DNA of 43,095 nucleotides, from positions 1 to 43,095 of the forward strand of contig CALGBW010000007.1 in NCBI GenBank assembly GCA_937884635.1, in the 5' to 3' direction. Numbering within the stretch: position 1 is the first letter of the stretch; every line of letters starts with the position of its first letter. Source of the stretch: an uncultured Chlamydiaceae bacterium (lineage in GTDB: Bacteria > Chlamydiota > Chlamydiia > Chlamydiales > Chlamydiaceae). The notes under the pieces were generated by a model that saw only the letters and a list, made by a program, of their open reading frames with translations, was not told where the DNA came from and made no database searches. Made by a program: the position numbers and the translations under genes. This document shows, piece after piece, positions 34,522 through 43,090 of this stretch.

Positions 34522-34968
34522 TTATACAACCGGCAGTTCTGTCATATCTACCACTAATTCACTATCCGATGTAACAGCAATAGTCACAATACAGGTACGA
34601 TCATTTGGAAACGATGTTTCTGAAAAGCGTTCTCTGAAAGCAAGAATTTCTGCTAAAGCGGGATCCGCTTGTTGCTCCCCTGATTGGGGACATAATACAA
34701 GAAAATTCACAAAGGAGGATAAAGGCGACTCTTGCATATTGCTTGCAATTTCATATAACTCAGAAAAAGGCGTACGTGCAGATTCATCAAATAAAACAAT
34801 TAATGTTGGTTTGCCTTGTTCTTTCGCACCTTGGATTGCATCTTCTAAGGAAGTAAAGACAATGTCATGAACCGCCACTTGTTCAACTAATAAAGGAGCA
34901 ACATCGTCTCCGGAATACCCAACACAGCAACCTAATACTAGTAAACAAAAAGTCAGTAATGTTCTCAT
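34522..34968 (-). CDS. Exported protein with thioredoxin-fold-like sequence lacking CxxC
   Basis: A 148-residue protein with a signal peptide (MRTLLTFCLLVLGCCVGYSG, about residues 1-20). The body runs AIQGAKEQGKPTLIVLFDES, the pattern of DsbD/thioredoxin_7-type domains (A..A....GKP.L..F), then FVNFLVLCPQ. Where the redox CxxC should be, it reads DESARTPF, so there is no dithiol. The start at 34968 is supported by a GAAGGT ribosome binding site; a longer reading to 35001 has no such support. By synteny (between glyQS and dnaG) it matches the C. trachomatis gene CT795, whose product has been reported secreted into the host cytosol; this is from memory of the literature. It has its own promoter and shares a terminator with glyQS. 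Confidence 0.85.
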   Translation of the reverse strand: MRTLLTFCLLVLGCCVGYSGDDVAPLLVEQVAVHDIVFTSLEDAIQGAKEQGKPTLIVLFDESARTPFSELYEIASNMQESPLSSFVNFLVLCPQSGEQQADPALAEILAFRERFSETSFPNDRTCIVTIAVTSDSELVVDMTELPVV

Positions 34969-35002
34969 AGTATACCTTCCTTCTCTCAAAAAAACGGGCA
35001 AG

Positions 35003-35031
35003 ATAGTATCACAATATTTTTTATTTCACAA
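35003..35031 (-). promoter_or_regulatory. Promoter of the exported thioredoxin-like protein gene
   Basis: Minus strand: TTGTGA (35031-35026), 17-bp spacer, TACTAT (35008-35003), about 35 bp before the ATG at 34968. Confidence 0.5.
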
Positions 35032-35120
35032 AAAGCGATTCCGACTTCCTCAGAAAGTTTTCCTATTCCTAAAAACGCATGCCTGATTCATAATGAGCGA
35101 GAATACTCCTACGTCTCAGA

Positions 35121-36881
35121 ATGTATACAGAAGAAAGTTTAGATACCCTCAAGCAAAGCATCGATATTGTTGAGGTGTTGGGCGAACACCTGAACCTAAA
35201 ACGCAACGGAAGCACTTACAAAGCTTGCTGTCCGTTTCATACAGAAAAGACCCCTTCCTTCTTTGTCTATCCCTCAACAGGTAGCTTTTACTGCTTTGGT
35301 TGCGGTGTACATGGCGATACCATTCACTTTCTCAAAGAGTATTTGGGGTATTCTTTTGTTGACTCGGTGCTTTTGCTTGCTAAACGATATAATGTACAGC
35401 TAGAAGTACAAGCGCAAAACAAGCCTTCGGATCGGGAAGAAAAAGATATCCTCTATCAAATTAATGTAGAAGCAGAAACATTTTTTCGTTGTTGTTTATA
35501 CCGTCTACCTGAAGGAAGAAAAGCGATTCAATACTTATACCAAAGAGGGATGTCCCCTGATACATTAGACCGATTTCATCTTGGATATGCTCCAGAGTAT
35601 CGTCTGTTTATCAAAGCCATGAAAGAAAAGCATATTTCCGAAAAGCAACTCCAGCTTGCAGGGTTTCTTTCAAATCAACACTTTCTCTTTTCCAGAAGAA
35701 TTATCTTTCCCATTCATGATGCCTTAGGACATACGATTGGATTTTCTTCTCGATCGTTTCTCAAGGACTCAAATCAAGTCGGGAAATATATCAATACTCC
35801 AGAAACAACCATTTTCAAAAAATCTCGTGTTCTCTTTGGTTTAAGTTTTTCTAGAAGAAGAATTGCTAAAGAACGTCGTGTGATTCTAGTTGAAGGACAG
35901 ATAGATTGTTTACAAATGATCGACGCGGGATTCAACTGCACTGTCGCATCTCAAGGAACAGCATTCACAGAATCCCATGTTAGAGAACTTCACAAACTAG
36001 GGGTAACAAAAGCCTATATTCTCTTTGATGGAGATCAAGCTGGGAGGAAGGCCTCCTTACGAGTAGGAGACCTATGTCAGCGGGCAGGAATCACGGCTTT
36101 GGTATGTCCATTAGCCCAAGGACAAGACCCAGATTCCCTCCTTCTGCAAAAAGATCCTGACTACTTAAGTGCATTACTAGATAAAAGTGAGGAGTTTTTA
36201 TCTTTCTTGGTTAGCGAACACCTTAGCAAACACCCTAATCTTTCACCTAAAGAAAAATCTTCTCTAATCAAAGAACTCGTATCTCTCATTAGCCACTGGG
36301 GTGATCAACTGGTTATTCATGGTTATCTAGAACGTCTAGCTTCTATTATGAAGGTTCCTCAAAAGCTGGTCCATTCTCTTTACACACAAAAAGATGCCCC
36401 TGCCATAGAAAAGCCTAAAACCCAAACACGATTCTTTGTTAACAAGGATCTGGTTTTGGAAACAGATGTGTTACGCTGCCTACTCCTAAGCAAACCACAT
36501 AACCGCAATCTCTTTCTTACAGCAAAGGCTTACCTTACCAAGGAGGATTTTCTAATCCCAGAGTGCCGCTCATTCTTCACTTATCTCATGCAAGCCTTTG
36601 ACCAAACAGATCAGCCTCCTGCTCTAGAAGACACCCTTATCCACATACATCAATATAGCGAATCTCTAGTCCATACCCTTTTAAAAAGAAATTGTAATCA
36701 GGAGCAACTGGAATCCATATGTGTACAGGCTATTCAACAGCTTGTAGATAGAAAAACTGCTAAAGAATGCCAACAACTTCTGTTATCTTCACAATCTACC
36801 CTTCCCCAACAGGACGAGCTCACCTTCCTTCACGATTACCTCCGGCTTTCTGAGAAAAAAGTCATTGTCCAACTTGTGTAG
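35121..36881 (+). CDS. dnaG: DNA primase
   Basis: Synthesises RNA primers for replication. The 586-residue protein has the N-terminal CHC2 zinc finger (C37, H40, C58, C61 in CCPFH...FYCFGCG) and the DnaG core with FSRRIIFPIHDALG. The TOPRIM acidic motifs are VILVEGQIDCLQM and ILFDGDQAGRKA. A C-terminal helicase-interaction region lies at about 440-586. No clear Shine-Dalgarno precedes the ATG. It is transcribed divergently from the exported-protein gene. Length is typical for the family. Confidence 0.96.
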   Translation: MYTEESLDTLKQSIDIVEVLGEHLNLKRNGSTYKACCPFHTEKTPSFFVYPSTGSFYCFGCGVHGDTIHFLKEYLGYSFVDSVLLLAKRYNVQLEVQAQNKPSDREEKDILYQINVEAETFFRCCLYRLPEGRKAIQYLYQRGMSPDTLDRFHLGYAPEYRLFIKAMKEKHISEKQLQLAGFLSNQHFLFSRRIIFPIHDALGHTIGFSSRSFLKDSNQVGKYINTPETTIFKKSRVLFGLSFSRRRIAKERRVILVEGQIDCLQMIDAGFNCTVASQGTAFTESHVRELHKLGVTKAYILFDGDQAGRKASLRVGDLCQRAGITALVCPLAQGQDPDSLLLQKDPDYLSALLDKSEEFLSFLVSEHLSKHPNLSPKEKSSLIKELVSLISHWGDQLVIHGYLERLASIMKVPQKLVHSLYTQKDAPAIEKPKTQTRFFVNKDLVLETDVLRCLLLSKPHNRNLFLTAKAYLTKEDFLIPECRSFFTYLMQAFDQTDQPPALEDTLIHIHQYSESLVHTLLKRNCNQEQLESICVQAIQQLVDRKTAKECQQLLLSSQSTLPQQDELTFLHDYLRLSEKKVIVQLV

Positions 36882-36998
36882 GCTAACGAAACCAGCTTTT
36901 AAGAGAGATAAGAAATCAACCGATCTACCTATTTCAGCATCTTTTATAAAGATTTATTAAGAACCTGTATTCCTTAGATTAAAGAAAACCCACGAATA

Positions 36999-37053
36999 TT
37001 GATTTTTTTAATAAAAAAAGTTAAAATATTTCTCACTCATTTAACTTTTTATT
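36999..37053 (+). promoter_or_regulatory. Promoter overlapped by an AT-rich inverted repeat
   Basis: TTGATT (36999-37004), 17-bp spacer, TAAAAT (37022-37027). An inverted repeat with left arm AATAAAAAAAGTTAAA (37010-37025) and right arm TTTAACTTTTTATT (37040-37053) spans the -10 and the presumed start site. Architecture resembles that at 5987-6055. Confidence 0.5.
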
Positions 37054-37061
37054 ATGTTTTT

Positions 37062-37337
37062 ATGAGAAAATTCAAAGTTTTTGCAGTATTATTTATTTGG
37101 TCTGTTTGCTTTTGTGGAGTCTGTCACTCTTCAACAAAAGTACTAGGTCTGTTCTTTTCTGATGCAGTAGGGTTCACCCCGCTGAACAAAACTATTTCCC
37201 TAGTATCGCAGGCTAAGCATTTATCCGAATCTGCTGGAATGGGTTTCGGCTCCTCTGCTATTCTTAATGAATGGCAAAAACTACATTCCGAAGAATTAGA
37301 ACATCTACTAGCCAACAATCATAGAGACGTTCTTTAG
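37062..37337 (+). CDS. Small exported hypothetical protein
   Basis: A 91-residue protein with a clear signal peptide (MRKFKVFAVLFIWSVCFCGV, probable cleavage near residue 24, HSS). The mature part is about 67 residues, helical, with FFSDAVGFTPLNKTISLV and no recognisable domain. The ATG at 37062 gives a proper signal peptide; an in-frame ATG at 36999 overlaps the promoter. No Shine-Dalgarno is visible in the AT-rich leader. By position between dnaG and mutS it corresponds to the small gene found there in other chlamydiae. Function unknown. Confidence 0.75.
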   Translation: MRKFKVFAVLFIWSVCFCGVCHSSTKVLGLFFSDAVGFTPLNKTISLVSQAKHLSESAGMGFGSSAILNEWQKLHSEELEHLLANNHRDVL

Positions 37338-37453
37338 TCACCACGAATCAATTCTTTGTATTCCTAAATATTTGGAGTTTCTTCTATCATTCTGTGGGAG
37401 AGGAAAGCTTGAAGACAGCTTCCTGAACTACTTCACGTATATTTTCATTTGCT

Positions 37454-39940
37454 ATGCTCCCAGAAAAAGTTACTCCAATGATGAAACAATGGCATCTTTG
37501 TAAAGAAAAAGCTGGAGAGTCTATCCTGCTTTTCCGCATGGGGGATTTCTATGAAGCTTTTTACCAAGATGCCACTACTTTGGCTCAAAACTTAGATATT
37601 GCTCTAACACAACGGCAAGGAATTCCTATGAGTGGCGTTCCAGCCAGTTCTATAGACGTGTACGTTGATCGTCTTGTTAGCAAAGGTTTCAAAGTAGCAA
37701 TAGCAGAGCAATTCAATGAGCCTTCTAATAGTGAATCAGGAAATAAACAAGGTCCTTTAGCTAGGGATGTGCAAAGGCTTGTTACCCCAGGAACTTTGCT
37801 TACTTCTTCTTTTCTCCCTGAAAAATCAAATAACTTCATTATTTCCATTAACCGTATTGGAACGCTCTTTGGCTTTTCTTGCCTAGATTTATCTACAGGG
37901 ACCTTTCTTCTCTGCGAATATGATAATCCCAAGGAGCTCATTGACGAGATTTGCCGGCTGGCTCCTACAGAAATCCTATCCAGCGAAAAATTCTATAAAA
38001 AACATGCTGATCTGATCAAACAGCTACAACAACATCTCAAACTCACGTTGTCTGAATACCCTGATTGGGCGTTTGAACATCAATTTGCTACACAAAAACT
38101 CGCTTCTCGATTTGAAGTCTCTTCTTTAGATGGCTTTGGATTGAAAGGGCTGGTCCCTGCGATTAATGCGGCAGGAGCTCTGCTGTCCTATATCCAAGAT
38201 AAGCTTCTTCTTCCTATTGAACACATTGCCGTTCCAAAGGTATATGGCAAGCAAAAGCACCTTCGCATTGACTCAGCATCTCAGATAAACTTAGAACTAG
38301 TCACTTCTCAAGATCCTAAAGGCAAGAGTTCTCTGCTTCATATCATGGAGAAAACCTCAACTCCAATGGGGGGTAGACTACTTCGTAGGACTCTACTGAA
38401 TCCTTTTTTTGAAATCGAACCCATTGTTCTACGTCAAGACAGCGTTGAATTTTTACTAACACATTCGGATCTTCGTAATCAGTTACGTTCTCATCTTGTA
38501 CAGATTCGTGACTTAGAGAGACTCATGACCAAAATCTCTGTCTCTCTAGCCGGTCCCAAAGATATTGGTGTTTTGAGAGACTCCCTCCTTGCATGTTCAC
38601 GCATATGCCACATCATGTTCTCTCAATCACAACTTCCAGCCTTCTTTCAGAAAAAATTTGCTATATCTGCGTGTCTAGGAGAGTTAATTTCTCTTCTTAC
38701 TACATCTTTACTTTCCGAATTACCCTTGCGTATTTCTGAAGGCAGCGTCTTCGTCCCTGATTACCACGAAGAGCTGAAGCGTCTACGTTATACCCAAGAA
38801 CACGCTAAAGAACTGTTGTGGGAGTACCAAGAACGAGTACGCCAAGAAACACAAATTAAAAAATTAAAAATCTGCTACTCCCAGTCCTTAGGCTATTATA
38901 TAGAAATCAACAACACACTAGCCCAACAGTTGCCGCAGTATTTTATTCGCCGTCAGTCCCGGCTCCATGCGGAACGATTTACAACAGCAGAGTTACAACG
39001 ACTCCAAGACGACATTATACATGTCTCGGATAAGCTTTCTGCTTTAGAAGCAAACCTCTTTAAAGACCTTTGTCAAAAAATTCTACATAACAAAGAGGCA
39101 ATCTTCACTTTGTCGCAAGCTATTGCAGATGTAGATTATATCGTTTCTTTAGCTGACCTAGCTGCACAATATGATTACCGACGTCCTCTTGTAGATAATG
39201 GTGAAACGTTATCCATTATCAAGGGAATGCATCCCGTAGCACAAACGCTGCTTGATAAAGGGGCGTTCATCCCCAATGATACGGAATTACACAGCTCACA
39301 CACACGCATGATTTTGCTCACAGGGCCGAACATGGCTGGGAAATCTACCTATATCCGTCAGGTAGCCTTGCTTATTATCATGGCACAAATGGGATCATTC
39401 ATTCCTGCACGCTCAGCACATATTGGAGTAGTGGACAAAATTTTCACTAGGATAGGAGCTGGTGATAATCTTTCCAAAGGCATGTCCACATTTATGGTGG
39501 AGATGGTAGAAACTGCAAATATCCTACATAACGTGACAGACCGCTCATTAGTGATTTTAGATGAGGTAGGAAGGGGTACAAGCACATACGATGGTCTAGC
39601 TATCGCTCAAGCAGTTGTGGAGTATTTACTTTTCACTGAAGGGAAAAAGGCTAAGACATTATTCGCCACTCATTACAAAGAGCTTACGGATCTAGAGCTA
39701 CGATGTCCTCATGTAGAAAACTTCCATGCTGGGGTTAAGGAAACGGGTGAGCAACCCATCTTTTTATATGAAATCCTCAAAGGCCATTCTCAAAAAAGTT
39801 TTGGCGTACATGTAGCGAAGCTTGCAGGCTTCCCGTTATGTGTGGTATCGAGAGCTCAACAGATTTTACGACAATTAGAAGGCCCAGAAACAGTTACTCC
39901 TCCCCCTCAGGATAAGGCACAGCAGCTAATGTTATTCTAG
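37454..39940 (+). CDS. mutS: DNA mismatch repair ATPase MutS
   Basis: Recognises mismatches and starts repair with MutL. The 828-residue protein has the N-terminal mismatch-binding domain with the FRMGDFYEAF motif (Phe and Glu of the FxE wedge, about residues 27-36), then the connector and lever/clamp domains. The ATPase has Walker A GPNMAGKST (about 624-632), Walker B VILDEVGRGTSTYDG and the ATHYKELTDL loop. The short C-terminus ends QDKAQQLMLF. Size is family-typical. uvrC begins one base after the stop, so mutS-uvrC are translationally linked. Confidence 0.97.
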   Translation: MLPEKVTPMMKQWHLCKEKAGESILLFRMGDFYEAFYQDATTLAQNLDIALTQRQGIPMSGVPASSIDVYVDRLVSKGFKVAIAEQFNEPSNSESGNKQGPLARDVQRLVTPGTLLTSSFLPEKSNNFIISINRIGTLFGFSCLDLSTGTFLLCEYDNPKELIDEICRLAPTEILSSEKFYKKHADLIKQLQQHLKLTLSEYPDWAFEHQFATQKLASRFEVSSLDGFGLKGLVPAINAAGALLSYIQDKLLLPIEHIAVPKVYGKQKHLRIDSASQINLELVTSQDPKGKSSLLHIMEKTSTPMGGRLLRRTLLNPFFEIEPIVLRQDSVEFLLTHSDLRNQLRSHLVQIRDLERLMTKISVSLAGPKDIGVLRDSLLACSRICHIMFSQSQLPAFFQKKFAISACLGELISLLTTSLLSELPLRISEGSVFVPDYHEELKRLRYTQEHAKELLWEYQERVRQETQIKKLKICYSQSLGYYIEINNTLAQQLPQYFIRRQSRLHAERFTTAELQRLQDDIIHVSDKLSALEANLFKDLCQKILHNKEAIFTLSQAIADVDYIVSLADLAAQYDYRRPLVDNGETLSIIKGMHPVAQTLLDKGAFIPNDTELHSSHTRMILLTGPNMAGKSTYIRQVALLIIMAQMGSFIPARSAHIGVVDKIFTRIGAGDNLSKGMSTFMVEMVETANILHNVTDRSLVILDEVGRGTSTYDGLAIAQAVVEYLLFTEGKKAKTLFATHYKELTDLELRCPHVENFHAGVKETGEQPIFLYEILKGHSQKSFGVHVAKLAGFPLCVVSRAQQILRQLEGPETVTPPPQDKAQQLMLF

Positions 39941-39941
39941 C

Positions 39942-41792
39942 ATGCAGATAAAAGATTTTTCGCCCAAATCACTCCCAGAAACCCCGGGAGTTTATCTTAT
40001 GAAAGATGAACACGGTCAAGTGTTGTATATTGGTAAAGCGAAAAATCTGCGTAATCGAGTCAGCTCCTATTTTCAAAAAAACGGGGATACACGAGAGCGC
40101 ATTCCCTTTCTTATGAAACGGGTTTGTTCTATAGAAACTATTGTTGTTTCTAATGAAACAGAAGCGCTTCTTTTAGAAAATAACCTGATTAAACAGTATC
40201 ACCCCCGGTATAATGTTCTTTTAAAAGATGACAAGACTTTTTTCTGCTTGTCTATATCTTTATCTCACCCATGGCCTAAAATAGATCCTGTAAGAACGCG
40301 AGCTCTAAACACCTCTACAAAACAACTTCTTTTTGGCCCTTATGTCAGCGCAGAAGCCTGTAAAACCTTATTAGAAATTATCAGTCAATGGTTCCCACTA
40401 CGAACCTGTTCTAACAGGGAATTTGCATTAAGAAAACGTCCTTGTGTGTTGTATGAGATGAAACGTTGTTTGGCTCCCTGCGTCGGTCTATGTTCTAAAG
40501 AGGATTACCAGCAAACCTTAGAAAAAGCCATACACTTTTTAAAAGGAAATATCCAAGAAGTTGTAGATAGCTTGAAAACAGCCATTCAAGAAGCCTCTCG
40601 ACAACAGAAATTTGAACAAGCCGCAGCTTATTACAGGACATTAACTCTTATTGATCAGGCAATGACTGACCAATATGTAGAAACTTTTCACTTTAAGGAC
40701 ATAGATGCGATCGGCTTGCATCGACAGAGAGAAGCTGTGGTGATCTCTGTCCTTACCGTAAGGTCTGGGAAACTACTAGGTGCTCGCCATTTCATATTCC
40801 AAGAAAATGCACAAGAAGACCAAGACTTGATCACCTCATTCCTCATGCAGTACTATGCCAACCAGCCTCAGATCCCTAGGGAAATTCTCACACCTATTTC
40901 CCTATGCGCAGACCTTCCTTATCTTTTAAAAGCTTCAAATCCTCCCCGTCTATCTACACCTAAATCAGGTTATGGGAAGCAGCTCCTTCAATTAGCTAAA
41001 AATAACGCTCGGTTACATCTATCTGCATCCACGCCCCCTATTCCCTATGAAGAAATTAAAAAACTCCTACACTTAGAAGAAATCCCCTATCGGATTGAAT
41101 GTTATGATAATGCTCATCTACAAGGACAGCATGGAGTAGGGGTTTATATTGTTTGGGAAAATGATCGATTTGCACCAGAGTCCTACAGGACATTCTCTCT
41201 TACCAAACCAGATAATGACCTTGCTTCCTTACAAGAAGTTCTGTCCCGTAGACTACAAGACCTCACATCTCCCCTTCCCAATTTAATTCTAGTAGATGGT
41301 GGTCGCACACAATATGAAAAAGCAAAAGAAACAATTCGTCAACATAACCTGACGGGCATAGAAGTTCTATCCTTAGCGAAAGAAGAAGGAAAACATAGTT
41401 CCTCTTTGAATAAAGAAACTCTCTTTTGCTCATACTTTCCTAAGGGAATTCAACTATCCCCCGTATCTAAATCATTGCAATTTTTTCAAAAAATACGTGA
41501 CGAAGCGCACCGATTTGCCTTAGGAGCGTACCGGAAAAAGCAAAGCAGCTCTTTCTTTTCTCCTACAGAAAAAATACCTGGGATCGGAAAAATAAAAAGA
41601 ATGCGCTTACTGCAAACATTTAAGAGCTGGAAACAGGTGATGAAAGCTAGCCGAGAAGAGCTTGCTGCCATTCCCGGGCTGACAAAAAAAGATATTGATG
41701 TGCTGCTAGAGCGGTCTAAACTTGAGAATCCTCGAATTTATCCTGATCCTGATTCAGATACTCTTCTGCAGAAGGAAGATCCGCTATATTAA
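39942..41792 (+). CDS. uvrC: Excinuclease ABC subunit C
   Basis: Makes the dual incisions in nucleotide excision repair. The 616-residue protein has the GIY-YIG nuclease (about 10-90: PGVYLMKDEHGQVLYIGKAK, R at the NRVSSYF stretch), the Cys-containing CVLYEMKRCLAPCVG region (about 168-182), a UVR motif around FEQAAAYYRTLT, the RNase H-like C-terminal nuclease with ILVDGGRTQY (about 447-456), and tandem helix-hairpin-helix (IPGIGKIKR and IPGLTKKDI, about 545-588). The C-terminal tail is slightly longer than usual and its last 77 bp overlap the convergent Asp23-family gene. Confidence 0.97.
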   Translation: MQIKDFSPKSLPETPGVYLMKDEHGQVLYIGKAKNLRNRVSSYFQKNGDTRERIPFLMKRVCSIETIVVSNETEALLLENNLIKQYHPRYNVLLKDDKTFFCLSISLSHPWPKIDPVRTRALNTSTKQLLFGPYVSAEACKTLLEIISQWFPLRTCSNREFALRKRPCVLYEMKRCLAPCVGLCSKEDYQQTLEKAIHFLKGNIQEVVDSLKTAIQEASRQQKFEQAAAYYRTLTLIDQAMTDQYVETFHFKDIDAIGLHRQREAVVISVLTVRSGKLLGARHFIFQENAQEDQDLITSFLMQYYANQPQIPREILTPISLCADLPYLLKASNPPRLSTPKSGYGKQLLQLAKNNARLHLSASTPPIPYEEIKKLLHLEEIPYRIECYDNAHLQGQHGVGVYIVWENDRFAPESYRTFSLTKPDNDLASLQEVLSRRLQDLTSPLPNLILVDGGRTQYEKAKETIRQHNLTGIEVLSLAKEEGKHSSSLNKETLFCSYFPKGIQLSPVSKSLQFFQKIRDEAHRFALGAYRKKQSSSFFSPTEKIPGIGKIKRMRLLQTFKSWKQVMKASREELAAIPGLTKKDIDVLLERSKLENPRIYPDPDSDTLLQKEDPLY

Positions 41793-42213
41793 TCGTTTCT
41801 TCCACAGGAACTTCCTCAGATTCCGTGCGATCTTTAGGCTGAGTTAACCCTTTAACAATCACATGAACAGAAGCTACATGCAAACCTGTATACTCTGAAA
41901 TTTCGGAAACAATACGCCCTTGAATCTCTTCTGTTTTCTCCGGGATAGCAACACCGTAATCTACATTAACTTCCACACGAACCTTAACAAGGGAATTTTT
42001 TGTATCCTGTTCTACATAGATTCCCTTCATTCTTTCGATATCTCTACCAAATAACGTATCAATAAGATTTCCCCCTAATAAGGAAACCCCATCAATTTTG
42101 GCTAAACAATGTAGGATAATCACCTGAATCACACGAGTCTCAATATCACGGCTAAACACTGTCTCCGGAAACTCAATCTCTTTGACATCCAACTTCAAAT
42201 TTTGTTTATCCAT
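41716..42213 (-). CDS. Asp23/Gls24-family protein
   Basis: A 165-residue cytoplasmic protein of the Asp23/Gls24 (DUF322) family. Core elements are VIQVIILHCLAKIDGVSLLGG (cited from about residue 28), VKVRVEVNVDYGVAIPE and VSEISEYTGLHVASVHVIV. In Firmicutes these proteins are envelope-stress or alkaline-shock related; the chlamydial role is unknown. A near-perfect AAGGAGG ribosome binding site lies 4 bp before the ATG. The C-terminal acidic tail (NIADLPSAEEYL to EDSQV) is encoded within the 77-bp tail-to-tail overlap with uvrC, so neither gene can have a terminator between them. Confidence 0.9.
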   Translation of the reverse strand: MDKQNLKLDVKEIEFPETVFSRDIETRVIQVIILHCLAKIDGVSLLGGNLIDTLFGRDIERMKGIYVEQDTKNSLVKVRVEVNVDYGVAIPEKTEEIQGRIVSEISEYTGLHVASVHVIVKGLTQPKDRTESEEVPVEETINIADLPSAEEYLNQDQDKFEDSQV

Positions 42214-42520
42214 TCTCCTCCTTACAAAAGCCCCATGAAAAGGCCTTGTGTCCTTCTTGCCTCACAGGAAACAATACTAGAATGACATAAAATTCTAAAC
42301 ACGAAAAGTTGCTTCATTGCTCCACGAAGCCAAAGACTTAAAGCAAGCCTGAAACAAAAAATACTAAAGAATAATAGAAATTCTTGTTTAAAAGGATAGG
42401 CCCCAACGAACTCTATACAAAGAAAAAAGCCTAGATTTCTCCTAAAGAAACTCTCTATCGGCATTAAATAATTGATTTTTAATCAAAATGGAAAATATAT
42501 TTATTTCATTTTAATAACAA
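42214..42520. other. Divergent spacer before the two small membrane genes
   Basis: 307 bp containing the promoter region of the Asp23-family gene (minus) and of the membrane-protein gene at 42521 (plus). An inverted repeat TAGAAT/ATTCTA lies at 42278-42297. An 80-codon minus-strand reading frame (42222-42464) exists but lacks a ribosome binding site and convincing composition. Confidence 0.4.
42472..42512 (+). promoter_or_regulatory. AT-rich promoter with short inverted repeat
   Basis: TTGATT (42472-42477), 18-bp spacer, TATATT (42496-42501). AAAATG (42485-42490) and CATTTT (42507-42512) form a 6-bp inverted repeat around the -10. The predicted leader to the ATG at 42521 is only about 13 nt, with no Shine-Dalgarno. 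Confidence 0.45.
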
Positions 42521-42835
42521 ATGGTTTGTTTATTATTCTTCTTATTTTTCCCAGCTTTATTCTTAGCTCCAGTTTTTCTAATTTGGAGCCTGGGAACCCT
42601 ATTCTTTTTCCCTTTTTTATTTATAGAAGGTTTTTTTATTGCCTACCTAGCTACGAAAAAACAGCGTAATCTTCTTGCCTGGTTCTTCTTAGGTTTCTTT
42701 TTAAATTGGCTAGGCCTTCTTATTTTAGCCCTACTACCCAAAAAGAAAGAAAAAGAAATTTCTGATAAAAATATTTATACTTTTAATATTAGAATGAGTA
42801 GCAAACAACCAGAGGTCCCACCTCCAGCTCCCTAA
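42521..42835 (+). CDS. Small two-helix membrane protein (paralogue A)
   Basis: A 104-residue protein with two or three hydrophobic segments (about 2-22, 25-45 and 53-72). Between the last two is AYLATKKQRNLLAWFFLGFF, followed by WLGLLILALLPKKKEK and a polar, Pro-ending tail (QPEVPPPAP). The core YLAxKKxRNxxxWFxxGxFxxxxGxxxLxxLP recurs in the next gene, so the two are paralogues. This motif type is seen in small bacterial membrane proteins of unknown role. Function unknown. Confidence 0.7.
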   Translation: MVCLLFFLFFPALFLAPVFLIWSLGTLFFFPFLFIEGFFIAYLATKKQRNLLAWFFLGFFLNWLGLLILALLPKKKEKEISDKNIYTFNIRMSSKQPEVPPPAP

Positions 42836-42874
42836 GTAAGAAGTCGGGAGGGATCCATAGGCAATACGGTGGTT

Positions 42875-43090
42875 ATGTCGTTTTTAACACTCCCGGCATC
42901 ATTTTCCTTATTCATCTTATATCTATTTTACATCTTCATGGGATCTTTAGCAGCCTACCTAGCTATAAAGAAAAATCGTAATCCCATTGGATGGTTTCTA
43001 GCCGGTATGTTTTTCGGCATCTTTGGCATTGTTCTACTATTCATTCTTCCTCCACTCCAAAATCAGGGGAACAAGACAACAATGACATGA
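42875..43090 (+). CDS. Small two-helix membrane protein (paralogue B)
   Basis: A 71-residue protein: hydrophobic N-terminus (LPASFSLFILYLFYIFMGSL), then AYLAIKKNRNPIGWFLAG and a second helix MFFGIFGIVLLFILPP, ending in a short polar tail. It repeats the core motif of the preceding gene but has no long tail. The ATG at 42875 is used; a GTG at 42869 in the same frame is an alternative, and neither has a well-spaced ribosome binding site. It ends five bases before the window edge, so further copies could lie beyond. Confidence 0.65.
   Translation: MSFLTLPASFSLFILYLFYIFMGSLAAYLAIKKNRNPIGWFLAGMFFGIFGIVLLFILPPLQNQGNKTTMT

Noticed and set aside
42222..42464. 80-codon minus-strand ORF upstream of the Asp23-family gene
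   Set aside because: No ribosome binding site at its ATG, composition not convincing, and it occupies the expected promoter region.
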